A stretch of DNA of 64,000 nucleotides from Metaphire vulgaris (lineage: Eukaryota; Annelida; Clitellata; Crassiclitellata; Megascolecidae). The stretch is from positions 722,501 through 786,500 of the forward strand of contig CM030851.1 in NCBI GenBank assembly GCA_018105865.1, given 5' to 3'. Each line of letters begins with the position of its first letter. The stretch's first letter is position 1. Under the pieces are notes generated by a model. That model was not told the DNA's origin, ran no database searches, and saw only the letters and a program-made list of their open reading frames with translations. Shown one piece after another: positions 39,301 to 64,000 of the stretch. A program made the position numbers and the translations under genes.

Positions 39301-41734
39301 GCCTTTCTGTCCGTTTTACGATGAGGAGTGTCGGCAGGCTCGGCGGGATGCGCGCGAGCAGAGAGGTCGTTCGGAGAGCCATTAGCTCTAATGTGGAGCC
39401 GGAGGCCCGGCTCAATGGAGGGAGGCTTTGGGTCGGTACAGGAAGTTGGTCAAGGCTAAGGGTAGGGCCTATTGGAGGCAGACCTTTAGTCGGTCTGGGT
39501 CAGATGGGAGGAGGACATGGCGGGTCCTCAACGCGCTACTGGGAGAAGATCGTAATGCCTGTGGTACTGGCCCGGATTTTAGTGCTGAGGATTTCCACCA
39601 GCACATCGAGGAGAAGATAGCAAGGATACGTGACAGGACGGCGAATGCTGGTCCTGCGACCTTCTCTGTGCACGATGGCCCCCGTCTGTTAGCTTTCTCT
39701 CCCCCGTCCGTTGAGGAAGTTGTGGCCTTGGTTAGGTCTGCCCCGAACAAGCAATGCCAGGCTGACCCGCTTCCTGTTTGGCTATTAAAGGACTCGATTG
39801 AGCTGTTGGCCCCTTTCATTAGAATGCTATTTTCCGCGTCGCCCTGAGACGTGTGAGTTTCCGTCTTCATGGAAACATGCGACTGTTTAGGCCACATTTG
39901 AAACGGCCGGGTCTTGATCCTTCGGATCCTGCGAAGTTATAGACCAGTCTCAATCTGACATTTCTATCTAAGCTTCTGGAGAGGGTTGTTAACAGGCAGC
40001 TCATAGGTTTCTCACTGCTAATGGACTCATGCCGCGTGACCAGTCAGCGTATCGTCGAGGGCACTCGACGGAATCTGCCATCCTTAAGATTTTCAATGAT
40101 CTGGTCGATGATGTGATGTCGAACGGGGAGGCTTGCACTCCTATGCCTTCTTGACCTCTCGTCGGCATTTGATTCGGTTGATCATCAGGTCCTCATTCAT
40201 CGGCTTGAGAAATCATTCGGTGGGTGGCTCCTCCTTGCGGTGGATAGCTAGCTATCTCTCTGACCGATTGCAATCTGTAACGTGCGAGGAATCTATCTGT
40301 AGGGCGGAGTGTTGGGTGTGGGGTCCCTGAAGGGTCGGTAATTGGGCCCATTACTCTTCATTCTTTACACGGCTGACCTTAGATCCATTATTTTGGCCTT
40401 TGGACTGTCGCCCCACAGCTATGCTGACGACACCCAGATTTACTCGTCTTGCCTCCCAGGTGATGTGGAGGTGCTGCGGAACGGTTCCTGGGGTGTCTGG
40501 CTGCCGCCTCGAAGTGGGCGGAGGAAAATCGATTGGCCCTTAATGTTGGAAAACGGAGTTTATCTGGGTCACCACCCCCTCGGAGAAGGGCGCTAGTGAG
40601 TCGTAAACCGTTCGTGATGGGTGATGCTGCCATTGTCCCCTCAGAGTGTGTGAGGCTGCTGGGGTCCTCTTTGATGGTACTCTGTCATTTGAGCCATGTG
40701 ATCAGGCGATGCCACTTTCAACTGAGAAGAATAATCAGTCCGGCGCTATCTACCTGTATCCGTGTCGTTCACTTGGTTCAGGCCTTAGTTCTAACGAGGA
40801 TTGATTACTGCAATAGTGTGTTGTGGGGTCTCGGTCAATAAACTGGATCGCCTGCAGTCTATTCTTAATCAGTCAGCGAGGATCGTGTTCGGATGTCATT
40901 GGTGCGAGCACGTAACTCCACTTCTCAGGATCGTCTTCATTGGCTTCGAGTCCCTGAGCGGATTGTGTTCAAGAGATGCTGGCTTACGTGCAGAGTGCTG
41001 CATGACCCGTGCTGTCCGGAGTATCTCGCCTCTCTTGTAAAGACACCGCAGTGCAGTGATAGGAGATCGTCACTCCGTTCGAACAAACTTCAGGTTCCTC
41101 CTCCTCCAAGACTGCCAAGTTTGGAGAGAGATCATTTACACGCGGTAACCCTATCTTGTGGAACTCTCTTCCTGATCAAACAATGATACTCCGAACACTT
41201 CATCAAGAGCTTAAAAACGCATCTGTTTGGGTTGGGGGTATAGTTGAGATGTTAAAGCGCTTTTGTTGTGGGCCTCAGCCTTGTTACAGCGCTATAGAAA
41301 TCGTCCAAGAATGAAATGAAATGAAATGAAATAGATCAGTAAATTCACATCAAATGTAAAATAGCCATCGCACAAGCAGACTGCCTATCAAAAACAACTG
41401 CCACATAAGATGCATTAAAAATCATCCAAGAAAATAAGTCAAATCTTAGCAAAGCTGAAATAGCAGTCCATCTAACCACTCCCTTGTGGGCATTCCTACG
41501 AAAGAATGCCTTGCAGGATTCGCAAGAGATGGCGTCAAAATTGTAACCGAGAGCCCGATCTCCACAGACACCGCACGTCTTGCTGTCCTTGTGTTTTCGT
41601 GATCGACCGGCCTCCGTCTGTTCAGAGCCGATCCAAGCCGATGCCGACTTGGAAGACCCGGGCGAAGGAATGGAATTGTCCAAGTCCGGGTCGTCTATCG
41701 TCATCGTGTCCGCTCTGACCGGAGTGTCTCCCAT
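35558..41734 (-). CDS. Hr96: NR1J-type nuclear receptor (DHR96/DAF-12 like)
   Basis: Ligand-dependent transcription factor of about 408 residues in three coding exons: 41734-41480, 37377-37163, 36314-35558. The DNA-binding domain is complete: finger 1 [13 protein letters not shown] with P-box CESCKA and FFRRNA, then finger 2 [21 protein letters not shown] and [15 protein letters not shown]. The ESCKA P-box and LIKRRKIE tail are the hallmark of NR1J receptors (DHR96, DAF-12, NHR-8), which sense sterols and xenobiotics in protostomes. A ligand-binding domain fills the last exon and ends with an AF-2-like helix, [11 protein letters not shown]. All joins keep phase. ATG 41734 is the first Met after an in-frame TAG; 5' untranslated exons are not resolved. 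Intron 1 carries an antisense LINE and a hAT-type MITE. Family call secure; orthology within NR1J is not resolved. Confidence 0.93.
36575..36635. repeat. (CA)n-based minisatellite (ACACACACACAA)
   Basis: Regular CA blocks spaced by AAA, 12-bp period. In the intergenic side of NR1J. Confidence 0.9.
37163..37377 (-). CDS. Hr96: NR1J exon: zinc finger 2 and C-terminal extension
   Basis: 215-nt exon after TTTTCTAAG, encoding [20 protein letters not shown] with the four finger-2 cysteines, then the basic [17 protein letters not shown] and the start of a short hinge. The donor CA|GTGAGA leaves two bases that complete a Gln codon in the next exon. Confidence 0.93.
37487..37841. mobile_element. hAT-type MITE, 355 bp, in NR1J intron 1
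   Basis: Termini TAGTGATGT both sides (right end reverse-complemented) and perfect 8-bp duplication AAGTCACC. The interior is rich in GGAAAATTTCC-type palindromes. It lies about 110 bp from the acceptor of the zinc-finger-2 exon. Confidence 0.8.
38461..41332 (+). pseudogene. CR1/L2-like LINE, near full length but frameshifted
   Basis: Antisense in NR1J intron 1. An endonuclease-like frame (38461-38925) shows [20 protein letters not shown] and [10 protein letters not shown]. Reverse transcriptase pieces follow in shifting frames, including [20 protein letters not shown] and SYADDTQIY (catalytic YADD) at 40342-40440. The end shows [34 protein letters not shown] and LPDQ. The 3' tail has a TACAGCGCTATAGAAATCG motif and (ATGAA)n at 41311-41332. 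Multiple frameshifts make it non-coding. It is related to the copy at 3476 by shared C-terminal motifs. Confidence 0.85.
41480..41734 (-). CDS. Hr96: NR1J exon: N-terminus and zinc finger 1
   Basis: 85 codons from [15 protein letters not shown] through an acidic/serine-rich A/B region to FFRRNAHKG. Zinc-binding cysteines CxxC and CxxC plus the P-box ESCKA are all present. The donor GGA|GTGGTT is weak but joins in phase to DYFKCP. Confidence 0.92.
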
Positions 41735-42429
41735 CGTAAGATTCCTGATGATGGTAGACAACTATCTAAGTTTCCCGAAGGCACTTGACTTGTTTTGCTT
41801 TCAGACAATTTATTGCTGTTTGACTGCCAGCAGCAGGAATGCTCAGCTGCTCAATAAAATAAAGTTGATCGTAAGCAACCGTCTTGTGCTGAAAAGTCGG
41901 CAACTCATTCTACCATTATTTAGTAACTGCAAGCTATTCAGTAACCAAACTGACTATAAACCAATTCAAAACAATTTTTAAAAAATAGAAACCTAATAGG
42001 GTAGGCCTGTTTTTTCAATATTTCACTGTAAAATCATTATTAAAGACGCTATACAGTTGACATTTTTCTAAGCCCAGGAAAACTCATTGTCATTGATCGG
42101 TCAGAGGTGCAGCCTCATGACTGAAGGCTATTTCGGTGACTTTTTCAGGGTCGCGGCTAAATTTTCGGTTGCTGGCGCCTCATCCAAATAATTAATAGCC
42201 GCTGCTGTATTCCGTATCTATAAAATGGCGCTAAATAAATCAGAAAATCCAAGTTCTTCGTGGTCTACAGTCGCGACACAAAAGAACTTCGCCGTCTCGA
42301 CCGTCAAAAGACGCCGTCAGATCGCAAATAAAGACGAAATGCTAAACAAAAACCGAAAACAAAGAGACCATCATCATCACCACCACGACTCCAGTATTTA
42401 CTACTACTACTACACTATACTCTCTTAGA

Positions 42430-42530
42430 ACCCTGTAGGACGACGGTCGCCTGAACGCCTCCAACGGTCTCACCGGCGGCCGCGGCGGAATCGATCCCCA
42501 CCTCATAGGAAGGGGCTCTCCATCGATCGA
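42430..42530. promoter_or_regulatory. CpG-rich patch, candidate NR1J promoter region
   Basis: A short, sharply GC/CpG-rich island with ATCGAT palindromes in an AT-rich background, 0.7 kb upstream of the NR1J start codon. Inference from composition and position only. Confidence 0.3.
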
Positions 42531-42736
42531 TTTACAAATGAACTTAACAGAATTTATGATTAAATCATTTAATTATCTTCCTACGGAGGAGAAGGAAGAG
42601 GCCGCAATCGCCAGCTACGTCGTCTCGTCCAACTGCGTTTATATAGCGCAGCTCTTTCTGCGCATTTCTCTCGTATATTTTCCATGCGTCTGTTTAAATA
42701 AATAAATGCAACAAAGTTAATCAATTAAGCAGATAT

Positions 42737-42835
42737 CAATGAACTTCCATAGCGCCAGTTTAATACTCAAAGATATCGATTATTAGATGGCACTCCAAAT
42801 CCATGCGCAAAGACCAGGTCCAGCTGTTTTATCTA
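42737..42835 (-). repeat. LINE 3'-tail copy (ATAGCGCC)
   Basis: AACTTCCATAGCGCC followed by GATGGCACTCCAAATCCATG matches the tail at 48095-48170. Confidence 0.45.
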
Positions 42836-43049
42836 GCATTTCTATCGTTCCATTCCCCTATTCATTTATTAGATCAATACTTTGAACAAGCATTGGCTGT
42901 CCGCCTGTGGCGTACATATACACTGCTTCCAGGCCTATATCGACTACGTTCATCCTATAACACCAGTTCTGCCATATATCACTGCACTGGCTTAAAATAT
43001 CCAAATGCATCAAGCACAAGATGATGATAATTACATACAGTTCACTATA

Positions 43050-43440
43050 TTCATCAAAACTGGTCTACCTGCGAAAACCGTTAATGCCTCAGCCTTCTGC
43101 ACCTACATGATTGTCATTTCATCTCACATTTTCACACCCATTAAATCATTGTCACCATCCTGGACAATCTTTTCCAAAGATCTAAGCAGCCATCGTTGTC
43201 GTTTCCTCCAAGGGATAATACTTCAAACAGAAATAATCAGGCACTGGAAGCGGAGAAGAAGAAGCTATGGAAGACAGATGTGTGGCTGACTGTATGAATC
43301 AGCCTGACAATAAATTAAAGTTCTCACTCTCAAACTGGTCTACCTGTGAAAACTCTTAATGCCTCAGGCTTCTGCACGGACTGCCCCTACAGAACATGGT
43401 TGTCATTTCATCTCACACTTTCACACCCATTAAATCAGTC
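43050..43440. repeat. Direct repeat, about 100 bp, 280 bp apart
   Basis: Segments 43055-43148 and 43334-43440 share AACTGGTCTACCTG, TTAATGCCTCAG, CTTCTGCAC, TGTCATTTCATCTCACA and TTTCACACCCATTAAATCA. Confidence 0.8.
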
Positions 43441-43650
43441 ATCTTTCAAAATCTGCACTGCATTTTCTCATTTGCAGCACCAGACTTTGGAACTCAATTC
43501 AAGTTTTCCTCCACAGCCTACGACATGGTCAAACAACAAGTTCTTAAACCCCATTTTCTTTAATTCCTTCATTATCTCCTCAAGCCTTTAGGCCTAAATT
43601 AAAAACCTTCCTATTCCAACTACTGTACTCTTAGATCACTTATAACAAAT
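43440..43650 (+). pseudogene. LINE 3' end, decayed
   Basis: Plus-strand fragments TRLWNSIQVFLHS and FRPKLKTFLFQLLYS correspond to the LWNSLP...FKxxLKTxLF end of CR1/L2-type LINEs. Confidence 0.5.
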
Positions 43651-44739
43651 GATAACGTATGGTAACATAATATGGTAACAAAACAAACATAAGAATCATT
43701 CAATATCTTCATTGGGATAAAGCAACCCTTTACGAAGGAAAATATTGCATATTCTTTAAAGTTATTGTTTAAAGTTTCCTCAAAATGATCTACTGAAATA
43801 TAACGGGGAAATAAGCAGTCAAGCTTATTAATAATATATTATACAACGCAAAAAACTGATGACAGCCCTTAGCTGTTAGACACTCACAATTAGACAATTC
43901 TTTCTATAACATAAGCATCTCTGATTGATCAACCGGAGAAATCTGAACACAAATTCTGAAGATGACCAAATTCAAAGAAGACAAAAGTTTCCTATTTCAT
44001 GAATGCATCTAAGCAGCACGCTGCAATGAACCGTTTCATCTAAAATAATAAATACAGTATACAAGTGTTCTAGGACACTGGCATGCTAATTTCAATAAAG
44101 AATATAAACTTGAAAATAATATTTATCTGTAAGTGAATTAAATTTCTACAAAGAATTTAGAAATCTTAAGAGTTTCAAAATATGGGGCCCACAACAACAT
44201 TTCGGATTTAAAGTCTTGACGAGCAAAAAGCCCGTCTCATGTCAGACACTTTAAACTTTCATGCATTCCCCTCAATCTCTTCACACTACCAACCCCAATT
44301 GCCCAAAACACTAACAATACTCCTCCCCAAACAATAACTATACTCAATGGTTTTGCACAAATCCCATAACTGGTCAAGTAGAAATTGAGGGTGCCAGCCC
44401 TCCCTGTATCTATACCAATGAATGAAATTAAATTCCTCTGTATATTCTTTGCACCCTTGAAATTTAATAGCCAGAAACTCACTCTTCTGTCACTGACAAT
44501 GTGGACCACACTGAGAAAACAAAGTTCTGATAATTTATATTGAATTACAAGTCTCATGAAATCAACTGCAGAGCCAAAAGATGACATCAACACAAAGAAC
44601 GAAGCTCTTAGTGCAATTCCAAAGGAGAAATTATAGAGAGGAGAGGGATGAAGACCCCCACCACAAATGGTGCAGCCAGAGAGAGAAAGACAGACAGAAA
44701 GACAGAGATACACAGAGGCACAAAGACCCATACATTTTC

Positions 44740-44953
44740 CAGGGGGCAAAACACAATGGTAACAGTTAATATAGTTTTCAAGATACACAATTTCACAGTT
44801 GTTAGTTAAAGTTAAGTTTCCCAGTTTCACTTTATGTGCCATTAGTGTTGTTTTACTGTGAAAATAGTGGTTAAAAGCCAAAATATCGTTATAAAGATTT
44901 GAATTTTCCAGGGGGTGGCAAATGCCAGCTCTTGCACCAATATGTGGATGCCC

Positions 44954-44954
<1 letters not shown>
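44740..44954 (-). repeat. Dispersed repeat shared with 51415-51710
   Basis: Reverse-complemented, this shares with 51415-51710 a GGGC/TGCCCATATATTGG-like start, CCCCTGGAAAAT, TTTTGGCTTTTAA, ATTTTCAC, TAAAAC and ACCATTGTG-TTTGCCCCC in the same order. Class unknown. Confidence 0.6.

Positions 44955-45017
<63 letters not shown>
44955..45017. repeat. (AG)n microsatellite
   Basis: About 31 AG units, 130 bp below the Brahma stop codon. Confidence 0.97.
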
Positions 45018-45021
<4 letters not shown>

Positions 45022-45149
45022 AACTTAATTTCAGGGTCTTTACAGTGATCTACATCAAATCAAACGAACATCTAATTCAATAACAATGACTGAGAAACTC
45101 TTAGTTACTCTACAGAAAAAGTCAAAGTCAAGATTACGCAAATTCAAAT

Positions 45150-64000
<18,851 letters not shown>

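Larger units (their letters stand above)
41735..45149. other. Spacer between NR1J start and Brahma stop
   Basis: It should hold the NR1J promoter/5' UTR and the Brahma 3' UTR. A CpG-rich patch (42430-42530, CGGCGGCCGCGGCGG) is a candidate NR1J promoter or first exon. LINE 3' ends are at 42737 and 43330; a dispersed repeat is at 44740-44954. A 214-codon open frame at 44237-44881 overlaps that repeat and has no recognisable domain. Confidence 0.45.

Noticed and set aside
42225..42428. 67-codon plus-strand frame ending in His and Tyr runs
   Set aside because: Driven by CAC/TAC simple repeats; no homology seen. Kept only as part of the NR1J upstream spacer.
44237..44881. 214-codon minus-strand frame near the Brahma 3' end
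   Set aside because: Overlaps a dispersed repeat, no recognisable domain, low-complexity Leu/Ser/Cys content; not supported as a gene.

Overview
This is a 64 kb piece of an intron-rich animal nuclear genome. It is AT-rich, with spliceosomal GT-AG introns, many microsatellites and many small transposon remnants. All three protein-coding genes lie on the minus strand and belong to conserved metazoan families: an X11/Mint (APBA, lin-10) adaptor, an NR1J (DHR96/DAF-12 type) nuclear receptor, and a Brahma/BRG1 (SMARCA2/4) chromatin-remodelling ATPase. NR1J receptors are known from protostomes, so a protostome invertebrate is likely. The sequence does not let me name the species. Exon limits were set by hand from splice sites, reading phase and family similarity.

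Layout. About 477-27590: the X11/Mint gene, ten supported coding exons, 5' end at the right. The last codons lie beyond the left edge. 27591-35557: about 8 kb with no recognisable gene, holding two hAT-type MITEs and a decayed LINE tail. 35558-41734: the NR1J receptor in three coding exons, with a decayed CR1/L2-like LINE lying antisense in intron 1. 41735-45149: spacer with LINE 3' ends and a CpG-rich patch. 45150 to the right edge: Brahma/BRG1, 26 coding exons and about 1,237 residues. It runs from just before the HSA region through BRK, the SNF2 ATPase lobes, SnAC-like region, AT-hook and bromodomain to the stop codon. The QLQ/N-terminal part lies beyond the right edge.

The three products do not form an operon or a known shared pathway. 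One is a synaptic/trafficking adaptor, one a ligand-sensing transcription factor and one a nucleosome remodeller. I found no tRNA, rRNA, CRISPR or prokaryotic-type system.

The more unusual content is non-coding. (1) The Brahma exon encoding the DEGH box has a roughly 0.9 kb, 24-bp minisatellite ending about 10 bp before its 3' splice site. On its donor side are 21-bp repeats that copy the authentic donor (CAG|GTACTC), into which two hAT-type MITEs have inserted. (2) About nine short foldback elements bounded by TTAA, mostly 79-82 bp, recur through the window, five of them inside the Brahma gene. (3) At least eight different hAT-type MITEs carry matching 8-bp target duplications, one ending 14 bp from a Brahma donor. 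(4) Several LINE 3' ends finish in trinucleotide microsatellites, which explains many of the long (AAT)n/(ATG)n arrays.
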